64,000 nt of DNA from Syntrophaceticus sp050949745. GTDB lineage: Bacteria; Bacillota; DSM-12270; Thermacetogeniales; Thermacetogeniaceae. This document shows, piece by piece, positions 51,936 to 61,396 of this stretch. Positions within the stretch are counted from its first letter, which is position 1. Every line of letters begins with the position of its first letter. The DNA is taken from positions 62,001-126,000 of the forward strand of contig JBMNGF010000001.1 in NCBI GenBank assembly GCA_050949745.1, read 5' to 3'. Under the pieces are notes generated by a model, which saw only the letters and a program-made list of their open reading frames with translations, had not been told where the DNA came from and ran no database searches. A program made the translations under genes and the position numbers.

Positions 51936-54900
51936 TAACAAGCGCCTTTTTCAGCATTTTGATCAATTCCCTGATCTCCAGACCTCTGGTATCAACACGT
52001 ATCTCCAACCCACTCACTGTGGAAAAACCTAGACGTTTACCAAAAACACTGCTCCACTGCTCTAGCTCCTTACCAGTAGGTGCCGCATCTTCATCAACCT
52101 GTATTATCAGTGCAGAACCGCTATGCCGTACCTCCCTGATCTTCAGCTCCCCAGCCCTGGCCCTGATGGCGGCCAGATCAAAAAGGTGAATAACCGGAGT
52201 CGGCATAGTGCCGAAACGGTCGCGCACCTCTTCTGCCAGTTCTGTCACCTCTTCCAGACTGCCTGCCAAAGTTAGGCGCCGGTAGATATCCACCTTCTGT
52301 TTCCCATTTCTGATGTATGAGTCTGGGATAAAGGAATCAACCTGCAAATCGATCAAAGGCTTAACTGCCTTTTTCTCAGGAGGCTTCTCTCCTTTGAGTT
52401 CCCTTACAGCCTCCTGAAGCATGCTGTTGTACAGGTCAAAGCCTACAGATGCCATATGCCCATGCTGTTCAGCCCCTAAGACATTACCAGCCCCACGTAT
52501 CTCCAAATCACGCAGAGCCAGCTTGAAGCCGGAACCGAATTCGGTAAACTCCTGGAGAGCCCGCAATCTCTTTTCTGCCTGTTCAGTCAGAACCTGATCT
52601 CCATTAAAGGTAAAATAGGCATAGGCGAGACGATTGGAGCGACCAACCCGTCCACGCAGTTGATAGAGCTGTGACAGCCCAAAGTAGTCGGCATCTTCTA
52701 CTAGCAGTGTGTTGACATTGGGGAAATCCAGTCCACTCTCGATGATCGTCGTGCAGACCAAACAATCGAATTTCTGGTTTATAAAATCCCACATTACCTT
52801 TTCCAGTTCATCCTCCTTCATCTGCCCGTGGGCAATACGGAAGGAGGCTTCAGGTATTAATCCCTGGAGATGATATGCTGTAGAGCTGATGGTCTGCACA
52901 CGATTATGCACATAGAAAACCTGGCCACCCCGCTTAATCTCTCTCATGATGGCATCCCGTACCAGAGCAGGGTCATATTCCAGCACATAGGTCTGCACTG
53001 GGAGCCGATCCTCTGGAGGTGTCTCGATGAGGCTCATATCCCGCACCCCACCGAGAGACATCTGCAGGGTGCGCGGTATTGGAGTAGCGGTCATGGCAAT
53101 CACATCCACATTGGCTTTAAGCATTTTTATCCTTTCTTTATCAGCCACCCCAAAGCGCTGCTCCTCATCGATCACCAAAAGGCCCAAATCCTTAAAAACC
53201 ACATCTCTGGAAAGAAGCCTGTGGGTGCCAATAATCACATCTACAATACCTTTTTTTAGGTCTGCCAGTGTTTTCCTTTGTTCTGATGGAGAACGAAACC
53301 TGCTCAACATATCCACTTGAACAGGATAGCGGGAAAAGCGTTCCTTGAAAGTAAGGTAGTGCTGATGGGCAAGGACTGTTGTAGGCACTAAGACTGCCAC
53401 CTGTTTCCCATCCTGTACAGCCTTGAAGGCGGCGCGAATCGCCACTTCAGTTTTACCAAACCCCACATCACCACAGATCAGGCGTTCCATAGGGCGCTCC
53501 CTTTCCATATCAGCTTTCACCTCAGCTATAGCCTGCAGCTGATCCTGAGTTTCCTCATAGGCAAACTGCTCTTCAAACTCCTGCTGCCAAAGGGTGTCCC
53601 TGGAAAAGGCATAGCCTGCTGCCTGACTGCGCTTGGAATAAAGAGACAATAAATCCTCAGCCAACTCCTGCACACGTTTTTTGATACGCTGTTTGAGACG
53701 GGTCCAATCACTGCCTCCCATTCGGGAAAGGCGCGGTTTAAACCCTTCTGGGCCTTTATATTTCTGGACCATGTCCACCTGTTCCGTCGGCACAAAAAGC
53801 CTGTCATCTCCCGCATAGACGATCTCCAAATAATCCTTCTTTATCTCAGCTGTTTCTTTCTCACAGATACCTACATAGTGGCCGATACCATGGTGGACAT
53901 GTACAACATAATCCCCAGGACTGAGATCAGGTAGGTGATCAGCCGCCACTGCCCGCCGCCGTGACCCTCTTCCTCGTTTTCCACCAAACATCTCCTCTGG
54001 TGTAACAACAGCCAAAACACCCGGAATCTCAAAACCACGACTCAATACGCCGGCACCTATATGTAAACGACCATCTTTCAGGTACTCCTGCCACTTATCA
54101 GCAGCTATCATTGCCATTTCCAAATCTCTTAGTTCTCTTTCCAGATGTTTCAATTTTGACTCATGTGCCAGAAGAAGAACAGCAGACTTTCTCTGCAACC
54201 ATCCCTTGACTTCCTGAACCAAGAGATCCGGCCGTCCTAAAAAGGGCTGCATCTCCTTTGTGGTAAAGCTGAACACAGATTTCGATTCTATCATAGGAAG
54301 CCTTGTCAACAACTGTGAGAAACAGAGCAAAGGATAATCTACCATCTGTTTTAGCAGTTGATCAGCATCAAAATAATATTCTTTCCAGGGGGTGAAAGAG
54401 TTTCCCTCCTGAAAAAACCGTCTGTAATCTGACTCTAAAAGGGCGGTGCGTGAACGGCACTGTTCCTGAAATCGTCCGGGTTCTTCAATAATAACCATAG
54501 AATCTGGGGGCAAATAATCCAAAAGAGAGGACTGTTCAGGATAAAAATAGGGCTGTACCAGACTCAAAGAGCCGCCTGTTCCTTCTTTTGCCATCTCCAC
54601 AAGTCTGTTAGCCCGCCGCTGGAGACGCAGTTGTGCATCTTTGCTCCCTTTGAGAACACTACGCCTCTCTTGATAAGCATTCTTGATGCCATCTACTGCG
54701 GTAGCAGCCAGACCCGCATCATAGATGAACTCCCGAGCAGGCCATATTATAATCTCTGCAATTCTCTCCTGAGACCGCTGCGACTCTGGATCAAGCCTTC
54801 TGAGAGAAGTTATTTCATCCCCCCAGAATTCCATACGGACAGGGGTATCATAAAATGGAAAAACATCCACTACATCCCCCCTCACCGCAAACTGCCCCGG

Positions 54901-55410
54901 AGCTGAGACATTTTCGGAGCGTTCGTATCCAGCTAAAACCAGCCGCTGCAAGAGGCCGTTGTAATCTGTTTCCTGCTTCACCTGAAGAGAGATAGCAGCC
55001 TCATCCCAGTATGTAGGGGGGACCAGTTTGGGTAAGAGAGCTTCCACAGAAGCAATCACCACCGTTTTCTCCCCCTGCCCACGCAGAGAAGCAAGGGCCT
55101 GCAAGCGCCCGGCTGCCGGCTCACGGCTGGCTGCCACTACCTCAAAGGGTAAGGATTCTGCAGGATCAAAAACCAGAACCTGCCGTTCAGGAATTAACTG
55201 TTTCATATCCGCAAGCCAGGCATTCACCTGGTCATGACCAGGAACAATTACCAGCATGGCGCCCTTAAATCCGCCATTTAAAAAAAGGGAAGACCCAACC
55301 AGGGCTTCTGAAGCGCCTGCCAGCCCTGAGAGTAACACAGGAAAGTTTCTTTTGCTTATAGCTTGGCTGGCTTCACTGAGCTCAGGTATTTTTTGAAGCA
55401 AATTCCGCAT
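51904..55410 (-). CDS. mfd: Transcription-repair coupling factor Mfd
   Basis: Mfd removes RNA polymerase stalled at DNA damage and recruits UvrA. The 1168-residue protein has the UvrB-like N-terminal modules, the RNA-polymerase interaction domain (VHHGIGHYVGICEKE), a RecG-like SF2 motor with P-loop GDVGFGKTEVAIRAAFK (about residue 640) and DEEQRFGV, and the TRG and UvrA-masking modules. ATG 55410 is preferred, with AAAGGA eight bases before it. The last eleven residues (VSGWSLENSFF) are read from a dispersed repeat rather than native sequence. Confidence 0.95.
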   Translation of the reverse strand: MRNLLQKIPELSEASQAISKRNFPVLLSGLAGASEALVGSSLFLNGGFKGAMLVIVPGHDQVNAWLADMKQLIPERQVLVFDPAESLPFEVVAASREPAAGRLQALASLRGQGEKTVVIASVEALLPKLVPPTYWDEAAISLQVKQETDYNGLLQRLVLAGYERSENVSAPGQFAVRGDVVDVFPFYDTPVRMEFWGDEITSLRRLDPESQRSQERIAEIIIWPAREFIYDAGLAATAVDGIKNAYQERRSVLKGSKDAQLRLQRRANRLVEMAKEGTGGSLSLVQPYFYPEQSSLLDYLPPDSMVIIEEPGRFQEQCRSRTALLESDYRRFFQEGNSFTPWKEYYFDADQLLKQMVDYPLLCFSQLLTRLPMIESKSVFSFTTKEMQPFLGRPDLLVQEVKGWLQRKSAVLLLAHESKLKHLERELRDLEMAMIAADKWQEYLKDGRLHIGAGVLSRGFEIPGVLAVVTPEEMFGGKRGRGSRRRAVAADHLPDLSPGDYVVHVHHGIGHYVGICEKETAEIKKDYLEIVYAGDDRLFVPTEQVDMVQKYKGPEGFKPRLSRMGGSDWTRLKQRIKKRVQELAEDLLSLYSKRSQAAGYAFSRDTLWQQEFEEQFAYEETQDQLQAIAEVKADMERERPMERLICGDVGFGKTEVAIRAAFKAVQDGKQVAVLVPTTVLAHQHYLTFKERFSRYPVQVDMLSRFRSPSEQRKTLADLKKGIVDVIIGTHRLLSRDVVFKDLGLLVIDEEQRFGVADKERIKMLKANVDVIAMTATPIPRTLQMSLGGVRDMSLIETPPEDRLPVQTYVLEYDPALVRDAIMREIKRGGQVFYVHNRVQTISSTAYHLQGLIPEASFRIAHGQMKEDELEKVMWDFINQKFDCLVCTTIIESGLDFPNVNTLLVEDADYFGLSQLYQLRGRVGRSNRLAYAYFTFNGDQVLTEQAEKRLRALQEFTEFGSGFKLALRDLEIRGAGNVLGAEQHGHMASVGFDLYNSMLQEAVRELKGEKPPEKKAVKPLIDLQVDSFIPDSYIRNGKQKVDIYRRLTLAGSLEEVTELAEEVRDRFGTMPTPVIHLFDLAAIRARAGELKIREVRHSGSALIIQVDEDAAPTGKELEQWSSVFGKRLGFSTVSGLEIRVDTRGLEIRELIKMLKKALVSGWSLENSFF

Positions 55411-55526
55411 ATAAACCATCCTTTAGAAATAGACCAAAACAAAATTAGGCAGGACCCAATATAAAGCCCCCCGACCTACTTCATTATATCATCATCGATA
55501 ATGCTTTTATACCTGAGGCATGGGGA

Positions 55527-55555
55527 TGAGACATGGGGACGGTTCCCGCGTCTTA
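55527..55555. repeat. REP-like GAGAC hairpin, copy 5
   Basis: TGAGACATGGGGACGG and TTCCCGCGTCTTA form an imperfect stem. The loop GGGGACGGTT is shared with copies 2, 3 and the 38.12 kb relative. It directly abuts the next repeat. Confidence 0.75.
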
Positions 55556-55616
55556 GGTGACTGTCACCGTCAACTCACTTTCTCTTTTACATCTGTTTCG
55601 CACGGTGACTGTCACC
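55556..55616. repeat. Paired GGTGACTGTCACC repeat, copy 2
   Basis: Two copies of GGTGACTGTCACC (55556-55568 and 55604-55616) enclose a spacer that again contains CATCTGTTTCGCAC. It is almost identical to the copy at 17.9 kb. Confidence 0.85.
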
Positions 55617-55711
55617 GCAGTCGTTGCCAAAGATGGGAGAACCGAACTGGGTCTCTCATGGATGCTGCTCTAGCTAACCATGCAACAGAAACCCTCCCCA
55701 AAGTGTATACT

Positions 55712-55743
55712 AAAAACCCCGCCTCATCGAGACGGGGTTTTTT
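55712..55743 (-). terminator. Terminator of the holin-like gene
   Basis: A nine-pair stem AAAACCCCG/CGGGGTTTT with T-rich flanks on both sides follows the gene's stop by about 15 bases, so it can work in both directions. Confidence 0.88.
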
Positions 55744-55758
55744 GTCTGCATTTTTTCT

Positions 55759-56154
55759 TTAGCGTAAAGTCGTAGGCACAAACATATCAATAATGCCAAC
55801 AATGGCAGCAGCTATGAGAGCTCCCAAAATCGATACCCTAAGGCCGGGAATCATAAATTGAATCAGATAAAAGATCGCCGCTGAAACCGCAAATCCGACA
55901 CCGCCACGGGCATAAGGCGTAATTCGGCGGCCAAATAGGGTTTCTAGTGCATATCCAATTACAGTGATCAAAATAGCGGCTAGTACGGCATGCCAGAAAG
56001 ACAGACCGCTGAAACCAGGCGTAATATAGCTCACTACCATTAAAACAATTGCAGACACAAGGAGTCTTACGATATGAGACAACCAACCTTGTCCGGCCAT
56101 ATCGGAAATTCCTCCACCGATATCACCTTGAGTCCCTTTTTCTTCATCTGCCAT
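55759..56154 (-). CDS. Small DUF360/phage-holin-family-like membrane protein
   Basis: This 131-residue protein has a polar Gly-rich N-terminus (about 1-22) and four membrane helices; GYALETLFGRRITPYARGG and VGIIDMFVPTTLR recall the YvlD / DUF360 group annotated as phage holin family. There are no phage genes around it, so it is a chromosomal membrane protein of unknown function rather than a lysis gene. The start is ATG 56154. It stands alone with its own terminator. Confidence 0.75.
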   Translation of the reverse strand: MADEEKGTQGDIGGGISDMAGQGWLSHIVRLLVSAIVLMVVSYITPGFSGLSFWHAVLAAILITVIGYALETLFGRRITPYARGGVGFAVSAAIFYLIQFMIPGLRVSILGALIAAAIVGIIDMFVPTTLR

Positions 56155-56306
56155 TCAATCACCTCCCCCCTAGTTAAACTAGGTTCTGCCGCTGTTATCT
56201 TGATCAATAACAGCGGCAGGAAGCATTATCCATAGTTTAACCAGAAAAGGTGATTTTATGCATAAGATAATAGATCCCAGAAGCCAAAAGTCGGAAGTCA
56301 GCATCC

Positions 56307-56368
56307 CGGTGACAGTCACCGTGCGAAACAGATACGCAAGTGAACCTGAGGTTGACGGTGACAGACAC
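56307..56368. repeat. Paired GGTGACTGTCACC repeat, copy 3 (inverted)
   Basis: GGTGACAGTCACC (56307-56319) and the degraded GGTGACAGACACC (56356-56368) enclose GTGCGAAACAGATACG, the reverse complement of the spacer in the other two copies. A 7-base-period run (CAAAAGTCGGAAGTCAG) precedes it. Confidence 0.8.
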
Positions 56369-56382
56369 CCGAGACCATCTTT

Positions 56383-56420
56383 TTTCCAATAACCAACCAC
56401 CAACGACCAACCACTAATTA
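56383..56420 (-). repeat. 7-base-period repeat at the pth stop
   Basis: On the minus strand TTAGTGGTTGGTCGTTGG then TGGTTGGTTATTGG begins with the TAG stop of pth and is followed by AAAAAAGATGG, as in other copies. Confidence 0.75.
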
Positions 56421-57025
56421 TACCTGTTCATGGCGGTTTCGATGCCCTGGGCTGCCCAGCAGCGGGCGGCATCGCCAGCCCGTTTCCAGAGATCATCGAA
56501 AAGAGGCCTCTTTTCATAAGGGATAGACTGTAGGACATATTCTGCTGGATCCACGCCTATCGGTGGCCGCTCAACCCCGATGCGCAGCCGCGCAAAATTC
56601 CGGGACTGTATATGATCGATGATAGACTGAATACCTTTATGCCCACCAGAACCTCCCCCTGGACGGAGCCTAATTTTGCCTGCGGGCAGATCCATATCAT
56701 CATGAATAACCAACAGATCCTGGGGCAAAAGACCCATCTGCCGCAATAAAGGCTGCACCGCTTTTCCACTGAGATTCATATAAGTTGAAGGCTTTACGAG
56801 AAAAACCCTCACCCCTTCAACTTCTATAATGCAGATGCTAGCCAGATTGCGCCACTTTTTCCACTTGACATCCTCGCCGGCAATTCTATCCACAGTTAAA
56901 AAACCGGCGTTGTGTAGCGTCCTAACATAGCGTAGCCCAGGATTCCCCAGGCCGACAATTATTTTTTTAGGTGAAACACTTACCTGATCACCTGACTGAA
57001 TCAATTTCCGCAACCAGGAGATCAT
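56414..57025 (-). CDS. pth: Peptidyl-tRNA hydrolase
   Basis: Pth recycles peptidyl-tRNA released from ribosomes. The 203-residue protein shows IIVGLGNPGLRYVRTLHNAGF with the catalytic His in its HNAG, VKPSTYMNLSGKAV, and VIHDDMDLPAGKIRLRPGGG SGGHKG-type motifs. A short N-terminal extension (MISWLRKLIQSGDQVSVSPK) precedes the fold. The ATG directly abuts the ctc stop. Its TAG stop is the start of a dispersed repeat. The order ctc-pth-mfd is as in B. subtilis. Confidence 0.95.
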   Translation of the reverse strand: MISWLRKLIQSGDQVSVSPKKIIVGLGNPGLRYVRTLHNAGFLTVDRIAGEDVKWKKWRNLASICIIEVEGVRVFLVKPSTYMNLSGKAVQPLLRQMGLLPQDLLVIHDDMDLPAGKIRLRPGGGSGGHKGIQSIIDHIQSRNFARLRIGVERPPIGVDPAEYVLQSIPYEKRPLFDDLWKRAGDAARCWAAQGIETAMNRYN

Positions 57026-57682
57026 TTATTCCTCTCCTTGCTCTCCCTCATCAGCATCTGTTACTTCTTCATCAGCAATAGCTTCTTCTAACTCTTCTTC
57101 TTCCTCTTCTTCCTCTGCCATAGGTGCAACAACCAATGCGATAACAGAGTTTGGTTCAGACACAATCTGCACACCCTCAGGTGCTTCCAGGTCACCGACT
57201 GTAACTTGGTCTCCCATATTTAGGCCGCTGATATCTGCTTCCAAACGATCAGGCATATTGGTAGGCAGACAGGATACTGTTACACTGCGCAGCATATGCT
57301 GCAAAATGCCTCCCTCTTGTACACCTGGTGCCTCTCCGACAAGAACAATACGAACCTCTGTCTCGATTTCCTCAGTGAGTACCACCTGCAGAAAATCGGC
57401 ATGCAATAAATCGCCGCGCAGAGGATCCCGCTGAATCTCACGACACATCACCATGTAAGATTCTTCCTCTTCACCATTGCTCATATTCAAATTGATCAAG
57501 CTACTGCTGATACTGTGTTTAGCAATGATATTCTCCAATTCCTTTGTAGGAACCTGGATAATAATATTCCCAACCTCTCTACCATAGAGCACCGCCGGTG
57601 TTATCCCCTGGCTGCGCAAGGTGCGCAAACTCCCTTTGGAGGCACGCTCCCTCCTTTGTGCACTTAAATTAATACTTTCCAT
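57026..57682 (-). CDS. ctc: Ribosomal protein L25/TL5/CTC family
   Basis: This 5S-rRNA-binding ribosomal protein is a general stress protein in Bacillus. The 218-residue protein has an N-terminal L25 domain (SLRTLRSQGITPAVLYGRE), the TL5 beta domain (RVVLVGEAPGVQEGGILQ) and a very acidic C-terminal tail (about 185-218, largely Glu with Asp and Ala). ATG 57682 with AGGAG upstream is preferred over TTG 57688. A promoter-like pair lies upstream at 57767-57796. Confidence 0.93.
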   Translation of the reverse strand: MESINLSAQRRERASKGSLRTLRSQGITPAVLYGREVGNIIIQVPTKELENIIAKHSISSSLINLNMSNGEEEESYMVMCREIQRDPLRGDLLHADFLQVVLTEEIETEVRIVLVGEAPGVQEGGILQHMLRSVTVSCLPTNMPDRLEADISGLNMGDQVTVGDLEAPEGVQIVSEPNSVIALVVAPMAEEEEEEEELEEAIADEEVTDADEGEQGEE

Positions 57683-57766
57683 CTTCAAACACTCCTGTTT
57701 CTAAATTTTTTGCTTACTTGAGCTCAATATATCTCAATATATTAAGTATGTATTAATCCTTTACCT

Positions 57767-57796
57767 AGTTTAGCCCGAAGACATAACAAAAATCAA
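57767..57796 (-). promoter_or_regulatory. Candidate promoter of ctc-pth
   Basis: TTGATT (57791-57796) and TAAACT (57767-57772) on the minus strand are 18 bases apart. The region is shared with the upstream region of the divergent PRC-barrel gene. Confidence 0.4.
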
Positions 57797-57916
57797 GAGC
57801 TTTGGGGAATACCCTTCCAACCTGACCAATATATTTTAACAGAGTTACTCTGAAGGCAGCAGTAATTCTTATGTTTATCAAATCCTAAAACTGCCTAATC
57901 AAGGAGGCGATCTCAG

Positions 57917-58588
57917 TTGCGTAAAAGCCGCCAATTTCTCTCCTTACCTGTGGTCACCCTGGAGGAAGGCAAGGAGATCGGTCATGTCCGTAGTCTTATT
58001 GTCAACCCTCAATCTGGAGAGGTAGCCGCCCTGCTCATTCAGCGCGGACATCTCTTTCCCGAACAAAAGATAATACCCTACCCAAGAGTTGTAAGTGTCG
58101 GGAACAATGCCCTGACGGTTCAAAAGGCAAGCAGTGCGGAAAGGCTCGCCAGCATGCCTCAAATCCTCACCCTGGTTAAGGAGGATGTCCAATTAAAAGG
58201 CTCCCGGGTTATTACAGAGGCGGGTAAAGCCTTAGGTCATGTAGTAGAATACCTGATCGACCCAGGTTCAGGAAAAATTAAAGCCTTTGAAATCAGCTCC
58301 AGCCCCGCTCAAAGTCTATGGAAAGGCAAAGCCTGTCTCCCGGCAGATCAGGTGCGTACCATCGGCAAAGATGTGCTTGTCGTTCGCCAGGAAGCAGAAC
58401 AAGAGCTCCAACTCAATGATGGCAAAATAGCTGAAGGTATCAGGGGCATCAAAGATACCACCAACCGCTTCGTCAACAAGGCGCGCCAGTTGCATAACAA
58501 AATGCAGGGGGAGGAACCCGAGAAAACCATCACTGAAATACCCAATGCTAAAGTGGAAAAACCAGATCCCCCAAAGGACTCTATTTAG
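57917..58588 (+). CDS. Double PRC-barrel domain protein
   Basis: The 223-residue protein has two PRC-barrel domains: LEEGKEIGHVRSLIVNPQSG (near residue 15) and EAGKALGHVVEYLIDPGSG (near residue 102), then a lysine- and glutamate-rich C-terminal region. PRC-barrels mediate RNA or protein contacts (as in RimM) and occur in sporulation-related proteins of Firmicutes. The start is TTG 57917 behind AAGGAGG. It is a plus-strand insertion between ctc and prs; its 3' end converges on prs with only three bases between the stops. Confidence 0.85.
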   Translation: MRKSRQFLSLPVVTLEEGKEIGHVRSLIVNPQSGEVAALLIQRGHLFPEQKIIPYPRVVSVGNNALTVQKASSAERLASMPQILTLVKEDVQLKGSRVITEAGKALGHVVEYLIDPGSGKIKAFEISSSPAQSLWKGKACLPADQVRTIGKDVLVVRQEAEQELQLNDGKIAEGIRGIKDTTNRFVNKARQLHNKMQGEEPEKTITEIPNAKVEKPDPPKDSI

Positions 58589-58591
58589 ATT

Positions 58592-59536
58592 TTACTCAAA
58601 AAGCTTGCTTACAGATAGATCCTCATGGATTCTGATAATGGCCTCCCCAAAAACAGGAGCCACAGTGAGCACCTTCAATCTAGAAAAACGCTCCTCCGGA
58701 GTAACAGGTATTGTGTTAGTCACAACAACCTCTTTCAATGGAGAGGCCTCTAATCGTTCGCGAGCTGGACCTGAGAGCACCGGATGTGAACAGCAGGCAT
58801 ACACATCCTTGGCTCCACGTTCAATCAGAGCATCAACAGCCTTGACAATCGTTCCTCCTGTATCGATGATATCATCCACAACGATGGCTGTTTTGCCTTT
58901 GACATCACCGACCAGATGCAGTACTTCTGTCTCATTAGGATGAGGCCTCCGTTTATCAATGATAGCAATATTTGTTTCCAGACGGCTGGCCAGATCCCTT
59001 GCTCTGATTACCCCTCCCACATCAGGGGATACCACAATGGGATCTTTAATTCCTATTTTCTGAAAGTATTCAGCAAGAATAGGCACCCCCAGCAGATGAT
59101 CCACCGGAATGTCAAAAAAGCCCTGAATCTGTCCGGCATGGAGATCCATTGACAGAACACGGGTGGCTCCGGCAGCAGTAATTATGTTAGCCAGAAGTTT
59201 CGCAGTGATTGGATCCCGCGCTTTTAGCTTCCGATCCTGCCGCGCGTATCCATAATAAGGAAGAACTGCGCAGATCCGCCGAGCCGATGCTCGCTTCAAG
59301 GCATCGATCATGATCAAGAGCTCCATTACATTCTTATTGGCAGGAGGACAAGTGGGTTGGACCACAAAAACATCCGCCCCCCGGACACTCTCATTAATAG
59401 TTACACTGATTTCCCCGTCACTGAAATAGGATACATGGGCATCCCCCACTTCGATCCCTAGATAGGCAGCGATCTCATTTGCCAGTTCCGGATTGGCATT
59501 GCCTGTAAATATCTTCAATTTCTTCGAATAGAGCAT
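58592..59536 (-). CDS. prs: Ribose-phosphate pyrophosphokinase
   Basis: The enzyme makes PRPP from ribose 5-phosphate and ATP for nucleotide and His/Trp synthesis. The 314-residue protein has NANPELANEIAAYLG, YGYARQDRK and the PRPP-binding loop VVDDIIDTGGTI. ATG 59536 (LYSKKLKIFTG) with AGGGG upstream is chosen; the frame opens at 59572, right at the glmU stop, which would add 12 residues. The order glmU-prs-ctc is that of B. subtilis, interrupted here only by the PRC gene. Confidence 0.95.
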   Translation of the reverse strand: MLYSKKLKIFTGNANPELANEIAAYLGIEVGDAHVSYFSDGEISVTINESVRGADVFVVQPTCPPANKNVMELLIMIDALKRASARRICAVLPYYGYARQDRKLKARDPITAKLLANIITAAGATRVLSMDLHAGQIQGFFDIPVDHLLGVPILAEYFQKIGIKDPIVVSPDVGGVIRARDLASRLETNIAIIDKRRPHPNETEVLHLVGDVKGKTAIVVDDIIDTGGTIVKAVDALIERGAKDVYACCSHPVLSGPARERLEASPLKEVVVTNTIPVTPEERFSRLKVLTVAPVFGEAIIRIHEDLSVSKLFE

Positions 59537-59568
59537 TACACCGGCCCCTTTTCTCGCCCTACTATCCA

Positions 59569-60948
59569 TCATTTTTTATTGCTCCCCTTTTTTCTCTTTT
59601 TCTTCCAATCAGGAATCACATCCTGTTTTGCCCTCTCAATTGCCAGAGAAGCTGGAGGAACATCTTTAGTAATAGTTGAACCAGCGCCAATCACAGCATT
59701 CTTTCCAACACTGACCGGAGCAACCAGATTTGTGTTGCTTCCCACAAAAACCCCATCCTCGATCAGTGTTTTGTATTTATTAACACCATCATAATTACAG
59801 GTGATGGTTCCGGCACCGATATTGACACCTGATCCTACTGTAGCATCTCCAACATAACTTAAATGAGGTATTTTGCTTCCCTGTCCTACAGATGTCATTT
59901 TTAACTCCACAAAATCACCTATCTTAACATCATCACCCAGAGTATTCCCCGGCCTCAGGTAGGCAAAGGGACCGATATTGCATCCATCCCCGATAGCACT
60001 CTCCATAACCACAGAATACTGTATAGAGACATTGTTTCCCAAAACTGCACTGCACAGTCGTGTCCCAGGACCAAGGGTACACCCTTTGCCGATTACGGTT
60101 TCCCCCTCAAGAAAAGTGAAGGGATAGATCACAGTATCCCGGCCTACCTGGACACCTTTATCAATATAGGTAGTATCAGGGTCATGAATCGTGACTCCTT
60201 CATCCATCAAACGCCGGCACTCCCGTTTCCGCAGAATACGCTCCGCATCTGCCAACTGAGAGCGGGTATTGATACCTGCAGTTTCTTCGGTGGAAGAGAG
60301 CAACGCTGTAACAGGTTGCCCCGCCTCCCTTAGCAGGTGAATACAGTCGGTAAGATAGTATTCCCCCTGTTGATTGTCCGGCTGTAGACGACGAATGGTC
60401 GCTTGCAATGCTTCTTTGGCAAAAGCATATAAACCAGTATTGATTTCCTGAATCTCTTTCTGTTCTGAACTTGCATCCACTTCCTCAATAATTGCCTCTA
60501 CCATATTATCCGCATTTTTAACAACTCGTCCGTAACCTTTGGGATCATCAAAAATGCTGGTCAGCACTGCTGCTGCAGCTGCGGCATCCCTGCGAGTTAT
60601 GATCAGCTTTTTCAGAGTTTCAGATGTCAACAATGGGGTATCCCCACAGACGACCAGAACATCCTGGCATTCCTCTGAAAGATAGGGCATGGCTTTCAGT
60701 ACAGCATCCCCTGTACCTAACTGTCTCTCTTGAAAAGCAAACTTATAATCAACGCCCAATGCTTCCTGCACCAGTTCAGCGCCTTGGCCGATAACAACAA
60801 TGATTTCGGTTATTCCCGCACCCTCAACAGCATCCAGAACATGTCTTACTAAAGGCACCCCAGCAGCACAATGCAACACTTTAGGAAGATCAGACAGCAT
60901 TCTTTTGCCCTGACCTGCAGCAAGAACTATTGCTCCAACTCTCTTCAT
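59569..60948 (-). CDS. glmU: Bifunctional GlcNAc-1-P uridyltransferase / GlcN-1-P acetyltransferase
   Basis: GlmU makes UDP-GlcNAc, precursor of peptidoglycan and teichoic-acid linkage units. The 459-residue protein has an N-terminal nucleotidyltransferase with VLAAGQGKRMLSDLPKVLH and GDTPLLTSE, and a C-terminal left-handed beta-helix with hexapeptide repeats ending in VGKNAVIGAGSTITKDVPP. It is upstream of prs and downstream of spoVG. The product feeds murA and wecB in this same window. Confidence 0.97.
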   Translation of the reverse strand: MKRVGAIVLAAGQGKRMLSDLPKVLHCAAGVPLVRHVLDAVEGAGITEIIVVIGQGAELVQEALGVDYKFAFQERQLGTGDAVLKAMPYLSEECQDVLVVCGDTPLLTSETLKKLIITRRDAAAAAAVLTSIFDDPKGYGRVVKNADNMVEAIIEEVDASSEQKEIQEINTGLYAFAKEALQATIRRLQPDNQQGEYYLTDCIHLLREAGQPVTALLSSTEETAGINTRSQLADAERILRKRECRRLMDEGVTIHDPDTTYIDKGVQVGRDTVIYPFTFLEGETVIGKGCTLGPGTRLCSAVLGNNVSIQYSVVMESAIGDGCNIGPFAYLRPGNTLGDDVKIGDFVELKMTSVGQGSKIPHLSYVGDATVGSGVNIGAGTITCNYDGVNKYKTLIEDGVFVGSNTNLVAPVSVGKNAVIGAGSTITKDVPPASLAIERAKQDVIPDWKKKRKKGSNKK

Positions 60949-61023
60949 AGCCTCAACTCCTCAAGACCTGCTTCCACTAATTTTTGTGCTGTCAACCATT
61001 TTTATTATATGACTGGGAACAAC

Positions 61024-61048
61024 AAAAAAGGGAATGCCAGATTCCCTT
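61024..61048 (-). terminator. Terminator of spoVG
   Basis: On the minus strand AAGGGAAT-CTGGC-ATTCCCTT is a perfect eight-pair stem followed by TTTTTTG, about 35 bases after the spoVG stop. Confidence 0.9.
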
Positions 61049-61081
61049 ACATCATTGTGCCATGAATCTTCGCTATATCTC

Positions 61082-61339
61082 CTATTCTGCATCCTCATAG
61101 GCACTTAAAATGGCATCCTGAATGCTCTTCCTAGTATCAGAAGTAATGGGATGAGCAATATCACGAAACTCCCCTGACGGGGTCTTCCGACTGGGCATAG
61201 CGATAAACATGCCTCTATCACCTTCGACAACCTTGATGTCATGTACCACAAATTCATCATCAAAGGTCACCGAACAGACAGCTTTCATTCTGTTCCCATC
61301 CTGGTTCACCTTACGAATGCGCACTTCTGTAACCCGCAT
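61082..61339 (-). CDS. spoVG: SpoVG regulatory protein
   Basis: SpoVG is a small nucleic-acid-binding regulator of septation and sporulation. The 85-residue protein reads MRVTEVRIRKVNQDGNRMKAV, then FVVHDIKVVEG and FIAMPSRKTPSGEFRDIAHPI, the family signature. The frame opens further upstream, but ATG 61339 with AGGAGG 12 bases before it is the conserved start. A sigma-H-like promoter precedes it and a terminator follows, so it is a single-gene unit, as expected. Confidence 0.96.
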   Translation of the reverse strand: MRVTEVRIRKVNQDGNRMKAVCSVTFDDEFVVHDIKVVEGDRGMFIAMPSRKTPSGEFRDIAHPITSDTRKSIQDAILSAYEDAE

Positions 61340-61396
61340 TAGTGAATTGAGCCTCCTCTTGACGCACAATTTGTCCAATAACTTGTATATTCGTAT

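Larger units (their letters stand above)
55411..55758. other. Repeat-rich spacer upstream of mfd
   Basis: The 348-base gap has no gene. It contains REP-like copy 5 (55527-55555), the paired GGTGACTGTCACC element (55556-55616) directly adjoining it, and the holin-like gene's terminator (55712-55743). Confidence 0.7.

Noticed and set aside
55759..56154. Prophage lysis holin.
   Set aside because: The family name includes holin, but no phage gene is nearby and the protein is a widespread chromosomal membrane protein.
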